Shown here: in pieces, positions 16,274-24,892 of the stretch
How the letters are laid out: each line of letters opens with the position of its first letter
Position numbering within the stretch: position 1 is the first letter of the stretch
Source: JBBQYA01 sp031412335
GTDB lineage: Bacteria > Bacteroidota > Bacteroidia > Sphingobacteriales > Sphingobacteriaceae
Assembly: GCA_031412335.1 (NCBI GenBank)
Contig: JANOCT010000030.1
Location: 160,650 to 224,649, forward strand
Reading direction: 5' to 3'
DNA length: 64,000 nucleotides
Notes under the pieces: generated by a model
What the model saw: only the letters and a program-made list of their open reading frames with translations
What the model was told of the DNA's origin: nothing
Databases searched by the model: none
Program-made: the position numbers and the translations under genes

Positions 16274-17701
16274 TTAGTGGCTTAAAAATAAAACACCTAA
16301 TAATGTAGCCGGAGTACAACTGGTAATTTTAACTTTTACCAAATCTCCTGGCTTCACCATTGTTGAAACAGGAAAAACCACTACCATGTTTTGGTCATTT
16401 CTACCGCTATATTCTTTTGAAGATTTTTTAGAAATCCGCTCAACTAAAATTTCCTGCACTTCTCCAATTTGATTTAATAATATTTCATGTTGATGATTAT
16501 GTTGCAAAGCAATTATTTCATCTAATCTTCTAGCTTTTGTTTCTTCTGGAATATCATCTTTAAAACGTTTAGCAGCTAGCGTTCCAGGTCGTTCAGAATA
16601 TTTAAACATATATGCGAAATCAAATTTTACCAACTTCATTATGCTTAAAGTTTCTTGATGATCTTCTTCCGTTTCTGTACAAAAACCAGTAATCAAATCA
16701 GTAGATATTGCACAGCCAAGTATGATATTTCTAATTGCGTCAATTCTGTTCAAATACCATTCTCTGGTATAGGTTCTATTCATTAAATCAAGAATTCGGC
16801 TGCTGCCAGATTGAATTGGCAAATGAATATAATTGCAAATGTTTGAATGACTGGCTATTGTGTGCAAAACCTCATCCGTTATATCTTTTGGATGTGAAGT
16901 TGAAAACCGAATCCGCATGCTTGGAAAATTTTCTGCCGTCATTTTTAATAGAGCAGCAAAGTTTACCACTTCATTTTCATTCTCGGCATTCATCCATTTG
17001 TACGAATCTACGTTTTGCCCCAATAGCGTAATTTCTTTGTAATTGTCAACCAATAAGGAAGCAATTTCTTGTTGTATCGTCTGCGGATCACGGCTGCGTT
17101 CTCGCCCTCTGGTAAATGGAACTACGCAGAAAGAACACATGTTGTCGCAACCTCTGGTTATACTTACATAGGCCGAAATTTTATTGCATCCCAAGCGAAC
17201 TGGGCTAATTTCAGCATACGTTTCCTCTCTTGAAAGCAATACATTTACGGCTTTCTGACCATCTTCTACTTTGGCCAATAAGTTTGGCAAATCTCGGTAT
17301 GCATCCGGACCAATTACTAAATCTACAAGCTTTTCTTCTTCCAAAAATTTTGCTTTGATTCGCTCGGCCATACATCCTAAAACACCAACAATTAGTTCCG
17401 GATTTTTAACTTTTAACTTCCGAAAATCTGTTAAACGTTTTCTGATTTTCAGTTCTGCATTTTCTCGAATACTGCAGGTATTTACAAATATCACGTCTGC
17501 TTCTTCTACATTCGCAACTGTACCAAAACCCATATCCAACATAATGGATGCAACTATTTCGCTATCTGCAAAGTTCATTGCACAACCATAACTCTCGATA
17601 AAGAGTTTACGCTTTTTACCAACGTTATCTGTCGTATCCAACATCAATGCTTCACCTTGTCTGGCCTCGTCGTGTGGTTTTGAAATTAATTGTTCTAACA
17701 T
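16274..17701 (-). CDS. miaB: tRNA-2-methylthio-N6-dimethylallyladenosine synthase MiaB
   Basis: MiaB is a radical-SAM methylthiotransferase that modifies A37 of tRNAs reading UNN codons. The N-terminal UPF0004 domain has cluster ligands Cys40, Cys76 and Cys110. The radical SAM motif is C185-x3-C189-x2-C192 in RGCDNMCSFC. A C-terminal TRAM domain follows (GEVQEILVERISK onward). Length of 475 is usual for Bacteroidota. It is the first gene of the miaB-activator-lptE-TPR-secG series and has a good promoter upstream. Confidence 0.96.
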   Translation of the reverse strand: MLEQLISKPHDEARQGEALMLDTTDNVGKKRKLFIESYGCAMNFADSEIVASIMLDMGFGTVANVEEADVIFVNTCSIRENAELKIRKRLTDFRKLKVKNPELIVGVLGCMAERIKAKFLEEEKLVDLVIGPDAYRDLPNLLAKVEDGQKAVNVLLSREETYAEISPVRLGCNKISAYVSITRGCDNMCSFCVVPFTRGRERSRDPQTIQQEIASLLVDNYKEITLLGQNVDSYKWMNAENENEVVNFAALLKMTAENFPSMRIRFSTSHPKDITDEVLHTIASHSNICNYIHLPIQSGSSRILDLMNRTYTREWYLNRIDAIRNIILGCAISTDLITGFCTETEEDHQETLSIMKLVKFDFAYMFKYSERPGTLAAKRFKDDIPEETKARRLDEIIALQHNHQHEILLNQIGEVQEILVERISKKSSKEYSGRNDQNMVVVFPVSTMVKPGDLVKVKITSCTPATLLGVLFLSH

Positions 17702-17724
17702 CCGTTTCCTAAAAGTCTGGGCGC

Positions 17725-17755
17725 CAAATTTAGCGTTTTAAATGATAATGACAAA
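17725..17755 (-). promoter_or_regulatory. Bacteroidota-type promoter of the miaB operon
   Basis: On the minus strand TTTG (17752-17755) is followed after exactly 19 bp by TAAATTTG (17725-17732), matching the TTTG-N19-TAnnTTTG consensus. The miaB ATG is 23 bp further. This is the best promoter in the window. Confidence 0.7.
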
Positions 17756-17800
17756 ATGACAGAACGGAGATTTTTTTAAATAAATATTAATATTAGTAAA

Positions 17801-18390
17801 CAACCCGGAAGGGATTGAACTAAACATAAATAATAATTTTATTTTTTGAAATCGAATTGAAAAAATTGTTGAACCCCTTTGGGGTTCTAAATCATAACTT
17901 GCATTTATACCTTGGGTTAAAACCCAAGGCTATTGAAATTCAAGCCCTTCAGGCTTTTAGGAAGATCATTTTTTAATAATAAAAAGTTGAGCAATAAAAT
18001 TTCTCAACAATAATATTTTTCTAAACATGAATTTGCGCACAAGCCTGAAAGGCTTGAATCTGAATAACCAAGGATGAAATTCGTGGCAACTAAAAATATG
18101 AATTTTCACAACCCTGAAGGGGATGAAATAACTTTATAAACAATTGTAATTCAGAAATAAAAAATTAAAACCGGCTTTATTTCTCTAGTTTAAAACCCAA
18201 GGCTATTGAAATTAAAGCCCTTCAGGCTTCTAGGAAAATCATTTTTTAATAATAAAAAGTTGAGCAATAAAATTTTTCTAAACACGAATTTGCGAACAAG
18301 CCTAAAAGGCTTGAATATGAATAACCACGGATGAAATCCGTGGTTACAAAAATATGAATTTTCACAACCCTGAAGGGGTTGAACTAAATC
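17801..18390. repeat. Array of hairpin-rich repeats between miaB and ilvE
   Basis: This 590-bp gene-free stretch contains two direct copies of a unit of about 200 bp (17917-18131 and 18190-18390, 58 bp apart), plus a partial end piece at 17801-17824. Copy 1 has an extra 16 bp or so near 18003. Each unit holds several stem-loops with short loops, e.g. CAAGCC-TGAAA-GGCTTG (18040-18056), an 11-bp perfect stem at 18322-18346, and CAACCC-loop-GGGTTG (18365-18381). Additional hairpins are at 17871-17887 and 17910-17929. Copy 1 has lost the perfect 11-bp stem. Such GAA-loop repeats are scattered in many Bacteroidota genomes and may be moved by REP-associated transposases; no transposase is nearby. 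Confidence 0.8.
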
Positions 18391-18424
18391 AATCTTTCCC
18401 CCAAAATCAATAACTCAATAAATT

Positions 18425-19492
18425 TTACTTTACCTTAAAATTCCAACCAAAAGTATCTGGCATTTTACCAATTCGCATTTCGTTTAGCGTATGTAATGCC
18501 TTATTAGAAAAAGTTCTACTAGCAGCAGGAGTTAGCACATAATTAATTCCTTTATAGCCAATTTCTGAAATTTGGGCAATGGTAGCAGCTGTTCCTACTC
18601 CAAAAACTTCAGTTAAGGTTTTGTTTTCAATTGCTTCAACAATTTCGTCGATGGATATTTTACGTTCTTCAACTTTCATATTCCATGCGCGAGCAAGCAT
18701 AAGCACACTATCACGGGTTACACCTTTTAGAATCGTATCTTTTGCTGGCGGCGTTATTAATACATTATCAATTACAAACATTACATTAGTAGTACCCGAT
18801 TCTTCTATGTATTTGTGCTCTTTCGCATCTGTCCAAATTACTTGATTGTATCCTTCTTCCTGCGCTTTTCGAGTTGCAAACATGGCTGCTCCGTAGTTTG
18901 CAGCAGCTTTTGCATATCCTATTCCACCTTCAAATGAGCGTGAATAGGTAGTTTCTACTTTTACTTTTATGGCACCTGAAAAATATGGCCCAACCGGACA
19001 CGTAAAAATCACAAATTTATAGGTTTCAGAAGGGTGAACGCCCACATATTCATCTGTTGCAAACATTACTGGACGTATGTACAATGAAGATTCTGGCTTG
19101 TTTGGAACCCATGCAGCATCTGTTGCTACCAACTGCGAAATGGCTTCTAGAAAAAGTTCCTCTGGCATAGCAGGCATACACATACGTTCGGCAGAGGTGT
19201 TTAATCGGGCTAAGTTGGCTGTAGGTCTGAAAATATTGATACCATTTTCATCATCTCTGAAAGCTTTTAAACCTTCGAAAATTGCTTGACCATAGTGTAA
19301 AGCAGATAATGCCGGACTAATCTGTAAATCGGCATAAGGCACAATTTTAAGATCTGTCCATTCGCCGTTTTTATAATCGGCGGTAAACATGTGATCGGAA
19401 AATATTTTACCGAACGGAAGATTCGAAAAATCTACGGTGCTGATTTTACTGCTTTTAGCTTTTTCAATCGCAATATCATAAACATCTGTCAT
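18425..19492 (-). CDS. ilvE: Branched-chain amino acid aminotransferase
   Basis: This PLP enzyme (class IV aminotransferase) interconverts leucine, isoleucine and valine with their keto acids. The 355-residue protein shows the class II BCAT pattern: LHYGQAIFEGLKAFR, then the Lys-containing GGIGYAKAAANYG, and EESGTTNVMFVI in the PLP-binding half. The ATG at 19492 is preferred; the frame remains open to a TTG 18 codons upstream but that extension has no family counterpart. It stands alone next to the repeat array. Confidence 0.94.
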   Translation of the reverse strand: MTDVYDIAIEKAKSSKISTVDFSNLPFGKIFSDHMFTADYKNGEWTDLKIVPYADLQISPALSALHYGQAIFEGLKAFRDDENGINIFRPTANLARLNTSAERMCMPAMPEELFLEAISQLVATDAAWVPNKPESSLYIRPVMFATDEYVGVHPSETYKFVIFTCPVGPYFSGAIKVKVETTYSRSFEGGIGYAKAAANYGAAMFATRKAQEEGYNQVIWTDAKEHKYIEESGTTNVMFVIDNVLITPPAKDTILKGVTRDSVLMLARAWNMKVEERKISIDEIVEAIENKTLTEVFGVGTAATIAQISEIGYKGINYVLTPAASRTFSNKALHTLNEMRIGKMPDTFGWNFKVK

Positions 19493-19614
19493 GATTTGGG
19501 CTTTGGTTTTTAGGTGTTTTGATGAAACCTTTGTATTAGGAAACAAAAATTTCTTTGCAAATCAACCTAATTTCCAAATCAAATTTTAATTTATCAAGAT
19601 ATTTTATAAAAAAA

Positions 19615-22569
19615 TTACCTAAGCAAGACAATCGTTCCGGTTTTTACAAAAACGTTTGGCCTTCCAAATCCTTCAAATTGAACTTTGTATACATAAACAC
19701 CTTCTGGCGATTCGGTTCCATTTGTTGTTCCGTTCCATCCTTCACTTTGAGCATTGCTTTGGAAAATCATTTTGCCCCAACGATTGAAAACCTGAAAAGT
19801 ATATTTTGAAACTTCAAGAGTTTTTATGTTAAGTACATCATTCTGACCGTCGTTATTTGGAGAAAAAGCATCAGGAATAAATATTTGAGCTTCGCAAGGT
19901 ATGGCGCTTACGAAAATAGTATCATTTGCTTTGCATCCTGTAATCGGATCTGTTCCTTCTAATATATAAAACCCAGATTCATAAACAACTATACTTTCTG
20001 TTTGCTGATTTCCACGCAACCATCTATTTCCACTGGTTGAATTGGATGATAATGTTACCGAATCGCTGATACAAAATTTTACAGGACCAGAAGCTGTTAT
20101 TTTGACTAATGGAATGTCAAATACGGTGACGGTAACGGGAACTTTTCTGCTTTCGCAAACACCAGTATTTTGAGTAACATACCAAATGGTAGTTCCAGCT
20201 ATTGCTGATGATGGTGTTGGCGCTTCGCTCAATAATTCACCAGAATCATTATACCAAAGTAAATTTTGACCAACTGCGGCTAATTGATAAGTATCGTCAT
20301 TCAAACAATATGTAGTTAAATCATTTACAGAAGGATTTGGAGATAAAGGAATGATTGTAACTGCAACTGCACTTCTTGGACTTTCGCATCCATTATTACT
20401 AAAACTAACATAAAAAATAGTTTTCCCTGGATTGGAAACTTGAGGAATAATGCTATCAGTTCTATTTCCACCGCTTCCAGTGGTATACCAATTATAACCA
20501 TTACCGTTGGGTTTCAAAGCAATAACACCTGGGCTAAACTGGCAATATCCTATAGAATCGATTACAATTGGTGCTAAAACTGAACTTACATTCACATCTA
20601 TTTTACTTTTTGGACTTTCGCAACCGTTCACAACTTGTGAAACAAAATAGGTGAAAAGTCCTGCAGAATCAGTTTTTGGTGTGGGTGCTTGGGTTAATAA
20701 AACTGTGCCTTTGTACCATCTCAAATTAGTTCCGGTAGCAGATAGTATTGCCGATACATCATTTAAACAATAGTTAATAACAGAAGTAGTTAATGGTGCT
20801 GTTGGCTCAGCATTTATCTGAACTTCAATTTGTTGCAAAACTCCTTCGCAGCCTAAAACGGTTTGACTTACATAAAAAAATAAGGTATCGTTTATAGAAG
20901 TTGATGGAGTAGGAGTAGCAATTGGCAAGGTTTTTAAAGAATCTAAAAACCAATTAAATGTAGCACCGGGCAAACCAGTTACAACTAATGGTATTGATGG
21001 AGAATTTAAACAATAAACAATCAAAGGATTAGAAGCCGGAATAGGAGGAATTGGATTTAATTGAATAATAATTTCCAAAGAAACTACAGGAATTGATTTA
21101 ATATCAGGAATTGCGGAAGAAGTAAGAATACAACGAATGGTATCTCCATTTTTTAATCCATTAATTATAACGGAAGCACTATTTGGTAACGTAATAAAAC
21201 TACTGTTAACTTTCCATTGAAAGACTGGATTACTGCCCTGATTGCTGACTGTTGCTTGAAAAGGAACTGGTTGTCCTTCGCATATTGGTAAGGCAACAGA
21301 TGGTAATATACTTATTGTCGCTGGAATTTTTGAATCAACTGTTGATATTTCGATTGCTCCAATATCGGGTAAACCGACTCTTGCAAAACCACGTCCATCA
21401 TTTATTGGAGTTGTAGGATCTAGAATTCCTCCATTAACTGCAGGCCCTACAATAACTGGTAAGTGCGAAGGAACAAAGCCATTATTCTGTTGAAGAGTAG
21501 TATTGAAAACAGAAGCAGCAGGTACGTTTAAAACATTTCCAATTATAACTCCTGTTAGATTGCTTCCAGTTGTGTTGCCAATAATATTATGACCAGTATT
21601 AGATGTTACGTTTGCAGCGGGTTGTGTTGTATTGTCAATATCATTTTGGCCTAAAACCGCAGTGTTGCCTGCAACAATACATTGGTTTAAAATAACATTA
21701 CCAGCGGTTCGAACATGAATACCACCTCCGCCGCCATAAGCGGGTAAAGTATTGGTGTTTGATGCAGAATTATTGGTTATGGTAGCATTGGTTAACGTTA
21801 GGGAAACAGCATTACCAATAAAAATTGCTCCTCCTAACTCAGATTCGTTGCCACTAAATGTAGTATTCGTAATTTGATTTAAATATGGAGAAGAAGTATA
21901 AACTGCACCACCATCAGTTAGATTTTTTCCATTGCTTTGAAAAGTACAATTGTTAATAGTCATATCACCCACTTTATTATTAACTGCTCCACCATATTCC
22001 GCTTCGTTTTCCCAGAAATAGGTATTAGATATGATTAAAGTACTATAATCGGTTGCATTATGTATAGCTCCACCATCATTAGACGAATTATTAAATAAGA
22101 ACACACAATAATTAACGCGAAGAAAACCTTTGTTTAAAATAGCTCCACCGTTTCGTTCTTCGCCAATACCTTCTGCTCTACCACCTTGAAATTTGAAATT
22201 ATTAATCGTCATTGAATTTCCATCAGCATTGTATAAATGTCTGAAAATCAAAGCTGGATTTTTTGTTAATGTAATATCTCCATTTGCTGGCCCGTTAAAA
22301 ACGGCTTCAAAATAAATAACAGGTAAGGCTGATTGTAAAGTAATAACTGAACCTGAAGGCATTGCACTTGCATCAATCACTTTTGGTCCAGCATCTCCGT
22401 TATTTTGAGCATTTAAAATTGCTTGCCTTAAAGAACCTGTACCAGCATTATTGGTATTGGTTACTTTGAAAGTTACAGTGGCTTTTGCTTTAATAACCAA
22501 TAAGTTAAGCGAAATAAAAAATACAACAAATAAGAATGTTGAATTAATTTTTTGAAAGAATAAGCCCAT
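19615..22569 (-). CDS. Large secreted protein with beta-helix and Ig-like repeats, T9SS type B sorting domain
   Basis: The 984-residue protein has an N-terminal signal peptide (hydrophobic about 12-31). Residues about 45-410 form a parallel beta-helix region with recurrent GGAI-type turns (NGGAILNKG, DGGAIHNAT, YGGAVNNK) and a closing LPDIGAIEIS. Next come several Ig-like repeats of about 80-90 residues, each with a conserved YCLN or YCQ and a later WY pair. The end (about 900-984) is the gliding-motility type C-terminal domain: FIPDAFSPNNDGQNDV, FQVFNRWGKMIF and a final GTIVLLR, which directs export by the type IX system. Likely a cell-surface adhesin. A conventional terminator was not seen. 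Confidence 0.9.
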   Translation of the reverse strand: MGLFFQKINSTFLFVVFFISLNLLVIKAKATVTFKVTNTNNAGTGSLRQAILNAQNNGDAGPKVIDASAMPSGSVITLQSALPVIYFEAVFNGPANGDITLTKNPALIFRHLYNADGNSMTINNFKFQGGRAEGIGEERNGGAILNKGFLRVNYCVFLFNNSSNDGGAIHNATDYSTLIISNTYFWENEAEYGGAVNNKVGDMTINNCTFQSNGKNLTDGGAVYTSSPYLNQITNTTFSGNESELGGAIFIGNAVSLTLTNATITNNSASNTNTLPAYGGGGGIHVRTAGNVILNQCIVAGNTAVLGQNDIDNTTQPAANVTSNTGHNIIGNTTGSNLTGVIIGNVLNVPAASVFNTTLQQNNGFVPSHLPVIVGPAVNGGILDPTTPINDGRGFARVGLPDIGAIEISTVDSKIPATISILPSVALPICEGQPVPFQATVSNQGSNPVFQWKVNSSFITLPNSASVIINGLKNGDTIRCILTSSAIPDIKSIPVVSLEIIIQLNPIPPIPASNPLIVYCLNSPSIPLVVTGLPGATFNWFLDSLKTLPIATPTPSTSINDTLFFYVSQTVLGCEGVLQQIEVQINAEPTAPLTTSVINYCLNDVSAILSATGTNLRWYKGTVLLTQAPTPKTDSAGLFTYFVSQVVNGCESPKSKIDVNVSSVLAPIVIDSIGYCQFSPGVIALKPNGNGYNWYTTGSGGNRTDSIIPQVSNPGKTIFYVSFSNNGCESPRSAVAVTIIPLSPNPSVNDLTTYCLNDDTYQLAAVGQNLLWYNDSGELLSEAPTPSSAIAGTTIWYVTQNTGVCESRKVPVTVTVFDIPLVKITASGPVKFCISDSVTLSSNSTSGNRWLRGNQQTESIVVYESGFYILEGTDPITGCKANDTIFVSAIPCEAQIFIPDAFSPNNDGQNDVLNIKTLEVSKYTFQVFNRWGKMIFQSNAQSEGWNGTTNGTESPEGVYVYKVQFEGFGRPNVFVKTGTIVLLR

Positions 22570-22688
22570 TAATTACTAAAATTAACATAGATAAGATAAA
22601 CAGCGAGGCTATAATTAAATTTTAGATAGTAATGTTGAACAGGTTTGCTGTACGAACATTCTTAAAATTTGTTTGCCTTACTCACTTT

Positions 22689-23645
22689 CTATGCCAAAGA
22701 ATGTAGGGTTTGTTCTACCCAGCCTTTACCCCAATTTTCTATTTCTGATTCAGTAAAAAGTTGAGGATAAAATATTCGTTTTTGGAAACGAGGAGGCAAA
22801 TATTTTTGCCAATTGGTGCCTCCAGTGGCTTTAATATCTTCTGGATTTCTTTGTAAATATCTAACCGCTGATTTATAATGTGCTAAAGGCCAGTTAACAT
22901 TTACGTTAGTATCGAATTCTTTTAACGCTTTTTCGATTTGAGCTTTTTGTTCAGAAGTGAGAGAAATTGATAAGTAACGTTGCCAAATATTAGTTTGCTG
23001 CAGTGAAGTAGCCAATTTTAAAAAAGTTTCGTCGTACTTCTCTTCAAACTGTTTTAAGGTTAGTGTTTTTTTACCGCTTGCTAATTCGGTTGCACCATTT
23101 CGCCAATATATGTTTTTGAATAAAATTTCAGTATCGTTCTTATTTAAGGATTCACGAACTTCTTTATCCACTAAATTAATTAAATCGGTTGCACTCAGTT
23201 CAATCATTCGATATTGTGCCGACTGAAAACCCGATGCTGGAAGTAAAGACATTCGATATTGAAGAAACTGTTCTCGTTCCATTCCATCTACCATAATAGA
23301 AAATGAATGAGTGAGATTGTCGAAATAGCGATTTACCCTACCCAATCTTTGATGAAAAAAATCAGCGGTTAGATTCGGATGTTCGCTTATTTGTTGCATT
23401 TCGCACAATATCATTTTGAAATACAATTCGGTAATTTGATGATACATGATAAAAATCTTTTCGTCAGGAAAAGAAGTTTTCGGTGTTTGCAAGCTTAAAA
23501 GGGTATCTAAATGTATGTAATCCCAATAGGTTAAATAATCTGCATGAATTAATCCATCCAAATAGGAAACCATATCTTGTCCCATGGCATCATACTTTTC
23601 TTTTAAAATTTTAATACGAACTAATATTTCTTCGCTCAGCTCCAT
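22689..23645 (-). CDS. kynA: Tryptophan 2,3-dioxygenase family protein
   Basis: This heme enzyme family opens the indole ring of tryptophan to N-formylkynurenine. The 318-residue protein has the distal heme-pocket motif YHQITELYFKMIL with His69. The proximal histidine candidate lies in LAHYKSAVRYL near residue 257, followed by ATGGTN, the equivalent of the TGGSSG segment. Other kynurenine-pathway genes are not nearby. It is 9 bp downstream of crcB and probably cotranscribed. Confidence 0.88.
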   Translation of the reverse strand: MELSEEILVRIKILKEKYDAMGQDMVSYLDGLIHADYLTYWDYIHLDTLLSLQTPKTSFPDEKIFIMYHQITELYFKMILCEMQQISEHPNLTADFFHQRLGRVNRYFDNLTHSFSIMVDGMEREQFLQYRMSLLPASGFQSAQYRMIELSATDLINLVDKEVRESLNKNDTEILFKNIYWRNGATELASGKKTLTLKQFEEKYDETFLKLATSLQQTNIWQRYLSISLTSEQKAQIEKALKEFDTNVNVNWPLAHYKSAVRYLQRNPEDIKATGGTNWQKYLPPRFQKRIFYPQLFTESEIENWGKGWVEQTLHSLA

Positions 23646-23654
23646 TTTTTGATT

Positions 23655-24029
23655 TTATTTTTGGTGAATTAAAAGTTTAAAGAGTTCAATACCTACTAAT
23701 AAACACATCAATGTTGTAAAAAAATTACAAACGATATTTAGTAAGGCAAGGTTACTATTATTGTTTCTAAATAAGTTAAGAGTTTCGAGACTAAAAGTGG
23801 AAAAAGTACTGAAACCTCCGCAAAAACCAACTGCAAGAATTAACCACCATTGGTTATTTAAGCTAGGTTTACTGGCAAACAAGGCAACCAAAATACCAAG
23901 AACTAAGCTACTTAAGCTATTCGAAAGTAGAGTTGCATAAGGAAATTGAAAATTTTTCGAGTTCGAAAATTCTGAAATTAAGAACCTACAAACACTTCCA
24001 ATACCTCCACCTATAAAAACCCAAAACAT
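23655..24029 (-). CDS. crcB: Fluoride channel CrcB/Fluc
   Basis: This 124-residue four-helix membrane protein exports fluoride as a dual-topology dimer. Visible signatures are GGGIGSVCRFL at the N terminus, the Asn-containing ATLLSNSLSSL in helix 2, and GFCGGFSTFSTFSLE in helix 3 with the phenylalanine box. No fluoride riboswitch is recognisable in the 180 bp upstream. It precedes the tryptophan dioxygenase gene by 9 bp. Confidence 0.93.
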   Translation of the reverse strand: MFWVFIGGGIGSVCRFLISEFSNSKNFQFPYATLLSNSLSSLVLGILVALFASKPSLNNQWWLILAVGFCGGFSTFSTFSLETLNLFRNNNSNLALLNIVCNFFTTLMCLLVGIELFKLLIHQK

Positions 24030-24210
24030 TTTTTATGTGTTAAATTATTGATTAATAGTTTTCTATTTTTTAAAAAGTATTATAATGTTAAGAAAAAAGT
24101 TTAAAACAAACATATAAATGTTACAATAAAATACAGGACTTTTTTGACTTTTTGAAATCCGGCTAAAGTATTTACTCGTTTATGAATCAAAATTATAAAA
24201 CAAAAAAATC

Positions 24211-24765
24211 ATGAAAAAAGTAATGTTAATGTTAACTGTTGTTGCTGGTTTATTTGCTGGATCAACAAATGCACAAGAAAAGAAAAATCCAATGGTAGGT
24301 GGTGCACCTATGTATGCAAGTAAGGATATTGTTGATAATGCTGTAAATTCTAAAGATCACACTACGTTAGTTGCAGCAGTAAAAGCAGCAGGTTTAGTTG
24401 AAACGTTAAAGTCAGCTGGTCCATTTACCGTATTTGCTCCAACCAATAAAGCATTTGATAAATTGCCAGCAGGAACAGTGGATGGTTTATTAAAACCAGA
24501 AAGTAAAGAAACCTTAACTAAAATTTTGACTTACCATGTGGTAGCAGGCAAAATGGATAGTAAAGCAATTGTTGCAGCTATCAAAGCTGGAAAGGGTCGC
24601 GCATCTTTGAAAACTGTAAGTGGAGGAACTCTTACTGCAAGTTTGGATGGTGCTAAAGTAAAATTAACGGATGAAAACGGTGGTTCAGCTTATGTTACAA
24701 CGGCTGATGTTTATCAATCAAATGGAGTAATTCATGTTGTTGATGGATTAGTTCTTCCAAAATAA
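24211..24765 (+). CDS. Secreted fasciclin (FAS1) domain protein
   Basis: The 184-residue protein has a signal peptide ending near STNAQ (about residue 22) and one FAS1 domain covering the rest. The two FAS1 boxes are clear: GPFTVFAPTNKAFDKLP (H1-like) and GVIHVVDGLVLP at the end, plus LTYHVVAGK. FAS1 domains mediate adhesion. It stands alone with its own terminator and diverges from crcB. Confidence 0.93.
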   Translation: MKKVMLMLTVVAGLFAGSTNAQEKKNPMVGGAPMYASKDIVDNAVNSKDHTTLVAAVKAAGLVETLKSAGPFTVFAPTNKAFDKLPAGTVDGLLKPESKETLTKILTYHVVAGKMDSKAIVAAIKAGKGRASLKTVSGGTLTASLDGAKVKLTDENGGSAYVTTADVYQSNGVIHVVDGLVLPK

Positions 24766-24788
24766 TAAATTCAATATTCAATAAATTG

Positions 24789-24818
24789 AAACGCAATTCG
24801 AAAGGGTTGCGTTTTTTT
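24789..24818 (+). terminator. Rho-independent terminator after the fasciclin gene
   Basis: Stem AAACGCAA and TTGCGTTT around a 10-base loop, followed by T-rich sequence, 24 bp after the stop codon. Confidence 0.85.
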
Positions 24819-24892
24819 GGTTGATTTTAGTTGGAACTGTTAAGTTTCTAAATGTAAAATGCCTTTAAAGTTTAAATTAATATTGGATAAGT

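Noticed and set aside
17801..18390. CRISPR array
   Set aside because: Repeat units are about 200 bp and only two copies occur, with no short regularly spaced repeats and no cas genes.
24030..24210. Fluoride riboswitch upstream of crcB
   Set aside because: The conserved pseudoknot sequence of the fluoride riboswitch could not be found on the minus strand.
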